A stretch of DNA of 64,000 nt. Source: JAEVLT01 sp044598425 (GTDB taxonomy: Bacteria; Bacillota; Bacilli; Bacillales; Cytobacillaceae). Position numbers and translations under genes: made by a program. The stretch covers positions 1,984,001-2,048,000 of the forward strand of contig CP172536.1 in assembly GCA_044598425.1 (NCBI GenBank). The letters are read 5' to 3'. The notes beneath the pieces were generated by a model. It saw only the letters and a list, made by a program, of their open reading frames with translations. It ran no database searches and was not told the origin of the DNA. Below are positions 8,597 through 16,022 of this stretch, one piece after another (within the stretch, counting starts at the first letter, position 1; every line of letters begins with the position of its first letter).

Positions 8597-8636
8597 AAAA
8601 AGGAACCAAATCGAAAGCACGACTGGTTCCTTTTCA
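8597..8636. terminator. Bidirectional terminator
   Basis: The stem AAAAGGAACCA / TGGTTCCTTTT with a 15-nt loop separates the small membrane-protein gene from the convergent nitronate monooxygenase gene. It has A and T runs on both sides. Confidence 0.85.
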
Positions 8637-8659
8637 CTCTGGAGGAAAGCGTTTGCAAA

Positions 8660-9658
8660 TCAATCGACTTTTACCCCTGATAGCTTCTCAACCTGATTAT
8701 TTACTTTTTGAAACGCTTCCCTGTACTCCACTTCCAATTGATTGACAATCTCGGAAACAGATTGAATTTTATTGATGGCTCCAACACCATGCCCCGCTGA
8801 CCATATATCACGCCATGCTCTTGCATTGGTTTCTTTTTGCATATGGTCAAATTCAACCTTTTCTTTTTTCACCAACTTTTCTGGATCCAGTCCCGCTTTT
8901 TTAATGCTTGGAATCAGCATATTTGCATTTACGCCTGAAAAGGCGTCTGTTAAAATTATATCTTCCTGTGTTGCATCAATCAGCATTTGCCGATACTCGT
9001 CCTTTGCCATGCTTTCTTTTGCCACAATAAAGCGGGTACCCATATAAGCAAGGTCGGCACCAGCAGCTTGTGCAGCCAAAATACCTTTGCCTGTTGAAAT
9101 TGCTCCAGCGAGCACAATAATGCCATCCCAGAAATCTCTCACCATGTCAACAAATGCAAATCCATTAATTTGTCCAGCATGTCCGCCTGCTCCGCTGGCA
9201 ACAAGGATCAGCCCGTCAACTCCTGTTTCGGCTGCTTTTTTTGCGAACTTAAGATCACTAACATCCGAAAAAACGAGACCCCCATATTGATGGACAATTT
9301 CCACAACCGCTCTCGGGCTCCCTAAAGAAGTTATGACGAATGAAGGCTGATGTTTTTGAATCAAAGCAATCTCATCCTGCAAGCGGCTGTATGAACTATG
9401 TACAACCATATTCATCGCCCAAGGTGCAATTTTTCGTTCAGGGTCCTGGATTCTTGCAGCCTCCAACTCTGAATTTAATTGTCCCATCCATTCATCGAGC
9501 ACTTCGATTGGTCTTGCGTTCGGTGCTGGAAAAGAGCCGATCACACCATTTAAACAACAATTTTTAACTAGATCTGGCCCAGAAACCAGAAACATTGGTG
9601 CAGAAATGACTGGAAGCCTTAGCCGCCCCCACCAGCTTTCAGGAAATTTCTTCTCCAT
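8660..9658 (-). CDS. Nitronate monooxygenase (2-nitropropane dioxygenase family)
   Basis: This FMN-dependent TIM-barrel enzyme of 332 aa oxidises alkyl nitronates such as propionate 3-nitronate. Motifs seen are LPVISAPMFLVSGPDLV at the N-terminus, SLGSP, GLVFSDVSD, VASGAGGHAGQ (about residue 180, with the catalytic His and phosphate loop), LAGAISTGKGILAAQAAGAD and YMGTRF. ATG at 9658 follows TGGAGGGG; the frame is open further upstream, but that extension is unlike the family. It is probably monocistronic. The true substrate may differ, since this family is often annotated only by fold. Confidence 0.9.
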   Translation of the reverse strand: MEKKFPESWWGRLRLPVISAPMFLVSGPDLVKNCCLNGVIGSFPAPNARPIEVLDEWMGQLNSELEAARIQDPERKIAPWAMNMVVHSSYSRLQDEIALIQKHQPSFVITSLGSPRAVVEIVHQYGGLVFSDVSDLKFAKKAAETGVDGLILVASGAGGHAGQINGFAFVDMVRDFWDGIIVLAGAISTGKGILAAQAAGADLAYMGTRFIVAKESMAKDEYRQMLIDATQEDIILTDAFSGVNANMLIPSIKKAGLDPEKLVKKEKVEFDHMQKETNARAWRDIWSAGHGVGAINKIQSVSEIVNQLEVEYREAFQKVNNQVEKLSGVKVD

Positions 9659-9840
9659 TTTACCCCTCCAATAAATAGAATAATTTTCTGAATAATCATT
9701 CACTTTTATCTTACTTGATTTTAAATTTTGTATCAACCTCTCATTAAATACGAACAAAAACCTTAAATTTATTTTTATTATTCGTTTTTTCTAAAGAAAC
9801 AATTGATTTATCTAAAAAAATTGCTCTAATTTATAAGCTA

Positions 9841-9913
9841 TCGCTCATATAATCGCGGGGATATGGCCCGCAAGTTTCTACCGGATTGCCTCAAACAATT
9901 CGACTATGGGTGC
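9841..9913 (+). promoter_or_regulatory. Purine riboswitch aptamer, guanine class
   Basis: The three-way junction is complete. P1 is CTCATA (9844-9849) with TATGGG (9905-9910). P2 is GCGGG / CCCGC around a GATATGG loop. P3 is GGATTG / CAATTC around CCTCAAA. The conserved junction strings TATAATC, AGTTTCTACC and GACTATG are present. The C of GACTATG marks guanine or hypoxanthine specificity; adenine aptamers have U there. It should control xpt, but only a fragment of that gene remains. Confidence 0.92.
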
Positions 9914-9969
9914 GTAATTGGAAAATGCAGAACGGTTTCATTCCTGCTGTGTTCCTATTCCTTTCGGTT

Positions 9970-10030
9970 AAAACCCAAAAGGTCATTGCCTCACTCGTTT
10001 AATATGAACAATGGCTTTTGGGTTTTTATT
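9970..10030 (+). terminator. Riboswitch expression-platform terminator
   Basis: A long stem (AAAACCCAAAAGG..CATTG with CAATGGCTTTTGGGTTTT) followed by TTTATTTTTT lies 57 nt after the aptamer. This fits a transcriptional OFF switch: ligand binding would allow the hairpin to form and stop transcription before the xpt fragment. Confidence 0.85.
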
Positions 10031-10047
10031 TTTTGAGGAGGACACAT

Positions 10048-10182
10048 ATGAAACAACTAGAAGAAAAAATAATAAAAGAAGGAAAGGTTCTATCTGAATC
10101 GATTTTAAAAGTGGATTCTAAATTCTTTATTCAGCCTAGTATCCGATTTCATTCAAAAAGAATAAAATCTTTTTCATCATAG
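10048..10182 (+). pseudogene. xpt: Truncated xanthine phosphoribosyltransferase gene
   Basis: The frame starts at ATG after a perfect GAGGAGG site and encodes 44 aa. The first 25 residues (MKQLEEKIIKEGKVLSESIL, then KVDSKF) match the N-terminus of Xpt, a ~190-aa purine salvage enzyme. After that the similarity stops. The remaining residues run antisense into the convergent gene at 10149-10424 and end at TAG. The catalytic PRPP-binding region is gone, as is any pbuX gene downstream. The regulatory leader is still intact, so the loss may be recent, or the short RNA or peptide may have been kept. Confidence 0.85.
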
Positions 10183-10424
10183 TTTTCCAACATCACCTTT
10201 GTTGGTTTTTCAACTCTAAAATATTTCACTTTTTCTAAATTTACGGAAATTCGCTCTGCGCCTAAGTCACGGGTAAACTTGTCCGTTACAGGAAATGAAA
10301 GCCACCGCTCTTGATAGGCCGCGATAATGTTATTCGAGACGACTTCAGGGTTTTCTGCTTTTACTGGAAGCGTAATTGGCTTCTCATCTCCATTAAAAAA
10401 ACGAATTAAGTACTTATTTATCAT
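10149..10424 (-). CDS. Hypothetical 91-aa protein
   Basis: I do not recognise this protein. It is soluble, with no signal peptide or membrane helix, and alternates charged and aromatic residues (INKYLIRFFNGDEKPITLPV; LEKVKYFRVEKPTKVML). That pattern suggests a small beta-rich fold. ATG at 10424 is 5 nt after GGAGGGAAG, which supports translation; an upstream in-frame start at 10448 lies before that site. Its 3' end overlaps the truncated xpt frame by 34 nt in convergent orientation, which suggests that the deletion of xpt brought this gene next to the riboswitch. Confidence 0.65.
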   Translation of the reverse strand: MINKYLIRFFNGDEKPITLPVKAENPEVVSNNIIAAYQERWLSFPVTDKFTRDLGAERISVNLEKVKYFRVEKPTKVMLENYDEKDFILFE

Positions 10425-10600
10425 GCTCTTCCCTCCAATTCGCTTCATTATATGAGATAAGCAGGAAAAATATGCTTGTTTACCTATGTTTGACTATTGT
10501 TCCAATGGTTTCTCTCATGTCTTTCTAGCCGAAAGCACAAAAATTTAGTATGATGTAGAAATAAATGTGATTTTAGAACAAAGCGAGGATTTAAAAAAAG

Positions 10601-12157
10601 ATGAGCTTACTTTCTGTAGAAAATTTAAGTCATACATTCGGAGACCGCACCTTATTTAAAGATGTCTCCTTTCGGTTGCTAGCAGAAGATCATGTTGGAC
10701 TTGTCGGCGCGAATGGCGTTGGAAAATCCACTCTTATGAATATCATTACTGGCCAGCTTATTTATGACAACGGCCGGGTTGAATGGACTCCAGGTGTTCA
10801 CTATGGTTATTTAGATCAGCATACCGTTTTAACGGCTGGCAAAACGATCCTCGATGTTTTACGTGACGCTTTTCTGCCCCTTTTTGAAAAAGAAAAACTA
10901 TTAAACGAAGTTACCGCAAAAATGGCAGATGCAACTCCAGATGAGCTGGAAGAGCTTCTTGAAGTAATGGGTGAGATCCAGGATGCATTAGATGCTGGAG
11001 GATTTTACACTTTGGATATTAAAATTGAAGAAGCGGCCAGAGGTCTTGGCCTCGATGCCATTGGACTAGATCGCGATGTATCTGCATTAAGCGGGGGGCA
11101 GCGTACAAAGGTCCTCCTTGCTAAATTGCTGCTTGAGCAGCCGAAAGTACTTTTACTTGACGAACCGACAAACTACTTGGATGTTGAACATATCCGCTGG
11201 CTAACTTCTTATTTGAAAGATTATCCTTATGCGTTTATTTTAATTTCCCATGATACAGAATTCATGAACGCTGTTTCAAATGTTATTTTCCACCTAGAAT
11301 TTTCAAAACTTACCCGCTATACTGCAAGCTATGAAAAATTTCTGGAACTTGCGGAGATCAACAAAAATCAGCATATCAATGCTTATGAAAAACAGCGAGA
11401 ATTTATTAAGAAACAGGAAGAATTCATTGCGAAAAATAAAGCGCGATATTCGACAACGGGCCGTGCCAAAAGCCGGCAAAAGCAGCTTGACCGTATGGAA
11501 AGGATTGACCGGCCTGAAACTGCACTTAAGCCCACGTTTGAGTTTAAAGAATCCCGCTCTAGTAGCCGCTATGTCTTTGAGGCAAAAGAACTGGAAATCG
11601 GATACACTTTCCCGCTTCTTCCAAAAATGGACATAACAATTGAACGTGGTGAAAAAGTTGCCATTATCGGCTGCAATGGAGTAGGAAAATCAACTTTGTT
11701 AAAAACAATGTTAGGGAAAATACAGCCGCTTGCAGGTTCCGTTGAACGCGGCGACTTCCTTTTTCCTTCTTATTTTGAACAAGAAGTGAAGGCGGAAGGG
11801 ATTACACCCATTGATGATGTTTGGAATGAGTTTCCGCACATGGATCAGCATCAGGTGCGTGCAGCTTTAGCCCGCTGCGGGTTGAAAAATGAACATATTT
11901 CCCGGCCATTAAATCAGCTAAGCGGCGGCGAGCAAGCAAAGGTTCGCCTTTGTAAACTATTAATGACCGAAAGCAACTGGCTTTTATTCGATGAGCCGAC
12001 AAACCACCTCGACGTTGTCGCAAAAGAAGAGCTGAAACGCGCATTAAAGGCCTATAAAGGCACAATTGTCCTCGTTTCCCATGAACCTGATTTTTACGAG
12101 GACTGGGTAACAAAAATTTGGAATGTAGAAGAATGGTCTCAGCAAACCGTTAAATAA
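10601..12157 (+). CDS. ABC-F family ATPase (YfmM-like)
   Basis: This soluble twin-ATPase protein of 518 aa has no membrane domain. The first cassette has Walker A GANGVGKST (about residue 39), signature LSGGQRTK and Walker B VLLLDEPTNYLD. A charged linker follows (about 240-320, AYEKQREFIKKQEEFIAK). The second cassette has GCNGVGKST, LSGGEQAK and LLFDEPTNHLD. ABC-F proteins act on ribosomes and tune translation or give antibiotic protection. Length and domain layout fit the YfmM type better than the dedicated resistance types, but the specific role is unknown. It stands alone and ends in a terminator. Confidence 0.92.
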   Translation: MSLLSVENLSHTFGDRTLFKDVSFRLLAEDHVGLVGANGVGKSTLMNIITGQLIYDNGRVEWTPGVHYGYLDQHTVLTAGKTILDVLRDAFLPLFEKEKLLNEVTAKMADATPDELEELLEVMGEIQDALDAGGFYTLDIKIEEAARGLGLDAIGLDRDVSALSGGQRTKVLLAKLLLEQPKVLLLDEPTNYLDVEHIRWLTSYLKDYPYAFILISHDTEFMNAVSNVIFHLEFSKLTRYTASYEKFLELAEINKNQHINAYEKQREFIKKQEEFIAKNKARYSTTGRAKSRQKQLDRMERIDRPETALKPTFEFKESRSSSRYVFEAKELEIGYTFPLLPKMDITIERGEKVAIIGCNGVGKSTLLKTMLGKIQPLAGSVERGDFLFPSYFEQEVKAEGITPIDDVWNEFPHMDQHQVRAALARCGLKNEHISRPLNQLSGGEQAKVRLCKLLMTESNWLLFDEPTNHLDVVAKEELKRALKAYKGTIVLVSHEPDFYEDWVTKIWNVEEWSQQTVK

Positions 12158-12166
12158 TAGGACTAC

Positions 12167-12198
12167 AAGGCGGACACATCAACGTGCCCGCCTTTCTC
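12167..12198 (+). terminator. Terminator of the ABC-F gene
   Basis: An AAGGCGG / CCGCCTT stem with a 14-nt loop is followed by a short pyrimidine tract, 10 nt after the stop codon. Confidence 0.65.
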
Positions 12199-12283
12199 TC
12201 ACTCTTAATGATGTTGTTGGAATATCATTTTCGGACACGCATACAATGTACCCAGAGATTTCATTGGTAAAGGAGTGATCAAA

Positions 12284-12613
12284 ATGAAAGCAAAAGCTTC
12301 TGCTGTCTTCTTTCTAGTGCTGACTTTAGGATTTATGGCCTATCTTGACTCCCCTTATTCATTTCTCAATCGAAATTATACTTATTCAGCTAGCAAACCT
12401 GTTTCAGCAGCCGCAGTCAGTCAAATCCCGTCAACAGCAGTACCTGAGATGGTAGAGAAATTAGAAAAGCGCACCAAAGGGAACGGCTACATTGTTGAAA
12501 CGTATCGTGAATATGAGGTTTATAAAAATTCAAATGGCGAAGTGACAAAAAGCGTGCCTACTTCCACAACGGATACCCTTAAATATTGGGATTATAGCAA
12601 AAATAACCGTTGA
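12284..12613 (+). CDS. Hypothetical exported protein
   Basis: I do not recognise this 109-aa protein. It starts with a signal-anchor-like segment (KASAVFFLVLTLGFMAYLDS) followed by a polar extracytoplasmic domain. The sequence TYREYEVYKNSNGEVTKSVP repeats a 'x-x-Y-x-V/E' beta-strand pattern. No Cys lipobox is present. ATG at 12284 is 9 nt after AAAGGAG, which fixes the start. It is convergent with yyaL, with only 8 nt between the stop codons. Confidence 0.7.
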   Translation: MKAKASAVFFLVLTLGFMAYLDSPYSFLNRNYTYSASKPVSAAAVSQIPSTAVPEMVEKLEKRTKGNGYIVETYREYEVYKNSNGEVTKSVPTSTTDTLKYWDYSKNNR

Positions 12614-12621
12614 GCCTGTGG

Positions 12622-14655
12622 TCATTGCTTTATTAAATCAATTGCTTCCTGCAGATTGACTGTAGGCTGATTGCAAACAAAATTTTCACAAACATATACC
12701 GTTGTTTCCTTCCCAATCGGTTGATAATCTTTTGTAAAAGGGGCAATCTCAGCAAGCGCTTCCTGATTCTCACCAATCAAATAAGTAAGAGCAGGATGAA
12801 ATTCTTCTTGTAGTTCCTTTAGCAGCATTTTTATTTTTTCATTATCGCTTTTAGCTCTTAAAACAATTACTTCTTTCATACCCATTTGCGTAAGCAAAAA
12901 GGTTTGCAGTAAAAAAGAATGCCCTTCCGGATAGCGATTCAGCTGCACTACAGATGCTTTAAATAGCTTTTGAACGGTTTCTTCTAATTTGTAATCCCCT
13001 GTTAAGCGCGCGAGCCGAATCATCTGCATTGCTGCAACGCTATTACCAGATGGAATCGCTCCATCATAGAATTCTTTTTGCCTGACTAACAGTTCTTCGT
13101 GATCGCTGCCATAAAAGAAGAACCCGCCAGCTTCGTCGTCCCAAAAAAGATTGAACATATTTTCAGTTAATTTTTTTGCTTTTTGAACGTAATCAAAATT
13201 TAATGTTGATTCGTAAATTTCAAGATATCCCCAGAGCAAAAAGGCATAATCATCTATAAATCCTTTGTTTTTCACTTCGCCATCCCGGTAGCGCACCATC
13301 AGCCGGCCGTCGATCATCATATTTTTCTCGATAAAAGTGATCGCCTTTTCAGCTGCCTCAAGATAGGCAGAATTTTTGGCAATCCGCGCCCCTTTTGCAA
13401 GAGCCGCAATCATCAATCCATTCCATGAGGTCAGAATCTTATCGTCTTTATACGGAGGGATTCGCTTTTTGCGGTATTCAAACAGTTTCTTCCTTGCTCC
13501 CTCAAGCGTTTGTAATTCATCTTCTTGCTCAGAGAATGCAATTAAATTCGGAATGCTCTTTCCTTCAAAATTCCCTGATTCACTAATATCATATGTTTGA
13601 CAAAAAAGTTCCCCCAGCTCTTCCCCAAGCACCTCTTTTATTTCTTCCGGTGTCCAAACATAAAACTTTCCTTCTTCCCCTTCGGAATCTGCATCTTCAG
13701 CTGAATAAAAACCGCCCTCCGGATGCTGCATATCCCGTAAAATATAAGTAAATATTTCTTGCGCGATTTTTTTATAAAAGTCATTTTTCGTCACCTGGAA
13801 TGTTTCCAGATAGGCAATCGCAAGCAAGGCATTATCATAGAGCATTTTTTCAAAATGGGGCACAAGATATTTCTCATCAACTGAATAACGGGAAAACCCA
13901 TAGCCAATATGATCGTATATGCCGCCTTTTGCGAGACCTTTTAGGGTTCTTTCCACCATTTCAAGCGCCCGGTTGTCCTTGCTATACTGATAATAGCGCA
14001 ATAGGAAGGTTAAAGAGTGCGGTATTGGAAACTTTGGCTTTTCGCCAAAACCGCCATACCGAGGATCAAAACTCCGACGATAATGTCGAAACCCATCTTC
14101 AACTGCCTTACTTGAAATTTCTTCATCCGACAGGCTTGATTGGTTATGCTTTAAAGCCTCAATCACACTGGCGACCACTTCTTGAACATGTGCTGGATCT
14201 TCATGATATTTGTTTGAAAGTCCTACAATTACGTCCTTGAACCCTGGGTATCCATAGCGGCTTTCTTTCGGAAAATATGTTCCGGCATAGAACGGAACCT
14301 TATCAGGTGTCATAAAAACACTTAAAGGCCAGCCGCCCTGCCCATTTATCATCTGGCAGACATTCATATAAATCGAATCAAGATCCGGGCGCTCTTCCCG
14401 ATCAACTTTTATCGAAATAAACCGTTCATTCAAAAGTTTTGCCACTTCTTCATCTTCAAAACTTTCACGTTCCATCACGTGGCACCAGTGGCAAGTGCTA
14501 TAGCCGATACTGACAAACAAAGGTTTGTTTTCACGTTTCGCTTTTTCGAATGCTTCTTCTCCCCAAGGATACCAATCTACAGGATTATGTGCATGCTGTA
14601 ATAAGTATGGTGATTTTTCAGTGATTAGTCTATTCGGTTTCGGATTTGTTGGCAT
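12622..14655 (-). CDS. yyaL: Thioredoxin-domain protein YyaL (DUF255/SSP411 family)
   Basis: This 677-aa protein has an N-terminal thioredoxin-like domain (residues about 5-165). It opens with the signature LITEKSPYLLQHAHNPVDWY and has the redox pair in STCHWCHVMERESF. An (alpha/alpha)6-barrel of the glycosidase or epimerase type follows (HFEKMLYDNALL, DDKILTSWNGLMIAALAKGA, YDGAIPSGNSV). The family is widespread but its reaction is not established. Both Cys are kept and the length is normal. ATG follows AAAAGGGG. Confidence 0.9.
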   Translation of the reverse strand: MPTNPKPNRLITEKSPYLLQHAHNPVDWYPWGEEAFEKAKRENKPLFVSIGYSTCHWCHVMERESFEDEEVAKLLNERFISIKVDREERPDLDSIYMNVCQMINGQGGWPLSVFMTPDKVPFYAGTYFPKESRYGYPGFKDVIVGLSNKYHEDPAHVQEVVASVIEALKHNQSSLSDEEISSKAVEDGFRHYRRSFDPRYGGFGEKPKFPIPHSLTFLLRYYQYSKDNRALEMVERTLKGLAKGGIYDHIGYGFSRYSVDEKYLVPHFEKMLYDNALLAIAYLETFQVTKNDFYKKIAQEIFTYILRDMQHPEGGFYSAEDADSEGEEGKFYVWTPEEIKEVLGEELGELFCQTYDISESGNFEGKSIPNLIAFSEQEDELQTLEGARKKLFEYRKKRIPPYKDDKILTSWNGLMIAALAKGARIAKNSAYLEAAEKAITFIEKNMMIDGRLMVRYRDGEVKNKGFIDDYAFLLWGYLEIYESTLNFDYVQKAKKLTENMFNLFWDDEAGGFFFYGSDHEELLVRQKEFYDGAIPSGNSVAAMQMIRLARLTGDYKLEETVQKLFKASVVQLNRYPEGHSFLLQTFLLTQMGMKEVIVLRAKSDNEKIKMLLKELQEEFHPALTYLIGENQEALAEIAPFTKDYQPIGKETTVYVCENFVCNQPTVNLQEAIDLIKQ

Positions 14656-15083
14656 GTGATCCCCTTTTTTCTCAAAAAAATTTTAGAGATACGTAACCAT
14701 TTTAGTTTACCTTATTTTACCGATAACATACAAAAAAGGAACCTACAAATAACCCGACGATTAGATTGGGGAAACTTTCCAGATGGTCGTTTTAAGATCA
14801 AAGGAATTAGTCTAGCGAATTATAAATATATTTTTCTGCTATATCGATTTGGACAATTAATCTCTTTTTCTAGAACGAGTAAGGCAAATTACTAGTAAAT
14901 AGTTGGAATTTATACCACATTTCACCTTAAAGTTTTATTAAAAATGAACTTTTTGTGACAATTATCAAATTTGTCCTCTAAGCTATTCTCAATTTGGTTT
15001 TTTTTTGATATATTTATATAGCTTTTTTACTATCGTCATAGTTTTAATAGTAAAATCTAATCAGATTGAAAGGGGAACTAACA
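14656..15083. promoter_or_regulatory. Intergenic control region of yyaL and the qox operon
   Basis: These 428 nt are AT-rich and hold no convincing gene. Two elements stand out. At 14954-14969, TGTGA-CAATTA-TCAAA matches the Fnr-type half-site pair TGTGA-N6-TCACA at 9 of 10 positions. At 15025-15055 a 9-bp hairpin (TTTTACTAT / ATAGTAAAA) lies in the likely qox leader, 28 nt before the qoxA start. No promoter can be assigned with confidence. Confidence 0.4.
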
Positions 15084-15995
15084 TTGAGAAGGTGGATCCG
15101 GTCTGCTAAATTTTCTTTTTTAGCTTTATTGGGCATGGTGCTTCTGGCTGGTTGTGAAAAAAACAATTATCTTGTTCTAAATCCACAAGGACCCGTTGCC
15201 CGAGAAGAGTTACGTTTAATTATCATTTCAGTCATTTTAACTGCAGTTGTTATCATCCCAGTTATCGGCATTTTTGTTTATATTTTGGTTCGTTATCGAG
15301 ATAAACCAGGTAATAAAGCACCCTATCAGCCTGAATGGGCAGATAGCAAAGTGCTGGAAATTATTTGGTGGGGAATTCCTGTCATCATTATCGCGATTCT
15401 TGGGGTATTCACTGCCAAAACAACTTTGAATTTAACAAAACCTCCGGTCAAAGATGTAAAGCCGATCGTTGTGCAAGTAACTTCTTTGAATTGGAAGTGG
15501 ATGTTTACGTATCCGGATAAAAATATTGCGACGGTTAATTATGCAGAAATCCCTGCAGGTGTCCCAGTTCAATTTATCTTAACATCTGATTCCTCGATCA
15601 ATTCCTTTTGGGTACCGCAACTAGGGGGACAAGAATACACAATGCCTGGTATGTCGCTAGGATTATGGCTGCAAGCGGATAAAACGGGTGAATATTTTGG
15701 CTCAGGAGCGAACTTTACTGGAAAAGGTTTTGCCCATATGCAATTTAGAGTCAAATCTGTTAGCCAAGCTGATTTCGATAAATGGGCAGAGAGCGTTAAG
15801 CAAAAATCCCTTGTTTTAACAAAGGATGGATATAAAAAATTGTCTCAACCAAGCACAGAAAAAGAATTAAGCTTTTCTTCGTATCCAAAAGGTCTATTCC
15901 AAGACATTGTAAATAAAAATGGCGGTAAATATTACAACCATATGAATAATATGGGTGATGGCACAGCCATGACAAGTATGGATACGCAGAAATAA
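15084..15995 (+). CDS. qoxA: Cytochrome aa3 quinol oxidase subunit II
   Basis: This is the lipoprotein subunit of a menaquinol-oxidising heme-copper oxidase. A signal peptide ends in the lipobox LLAGC (about residue 22). Two membrane helices follow (LIIISVILTAVVIIPVIGIF and VLEIIWWGIPVIIIAILGVF), then a cupredoxin domain. The CuA ligands of cytochrome c oxidase are absent: the sequence reads SFWVPQLGGQEYTMPGM and FAHMQFRV, which separates QoxA from CtaC. TTG at 15084 is 9 nt after AAAGGGG; an in-frame TTG at 15066 is worse placed. It is the first gene of qoxABCD-ctaB-ctaA. Confidence 0.95.
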   Translation: MRRWIRSAKFSFLALLGMVLLAGCEKNNYLVLNPQGPVAREELRLIIISVILTAVVIIPVIGIFVYILVRYRDKPGNKAPYQPEWADSKVLEIIWWGIPVIIIAILGVFTAKTTLNLTKPPVKDVKPIVVQVTSLNWKWMFTYPDKNIATVNYAEIPAGVPVQFILTSDSSINSFWVPQLGGQEYTMPGMSLGLWLQADKTGEYFGSGANFTGKGFAHMQFRVKSVSQADFDKWAESVKQKSLVLTKDGYKKLSQPSTEKELSFSSYPKGLFQDIVNKNGGKYYNHMNNMGDGTAMTSMDTQK

Positions 15996-16022
15996 AATCA
16001 AAAAATTGGGAGGAAATTTTCG

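Noticed and set aside
14656..14895. 79-residue open frame before the qox operon
   Set aside because: It has no ribosome site, its composition looks random and it lies in the yyaL/qox promoter region.
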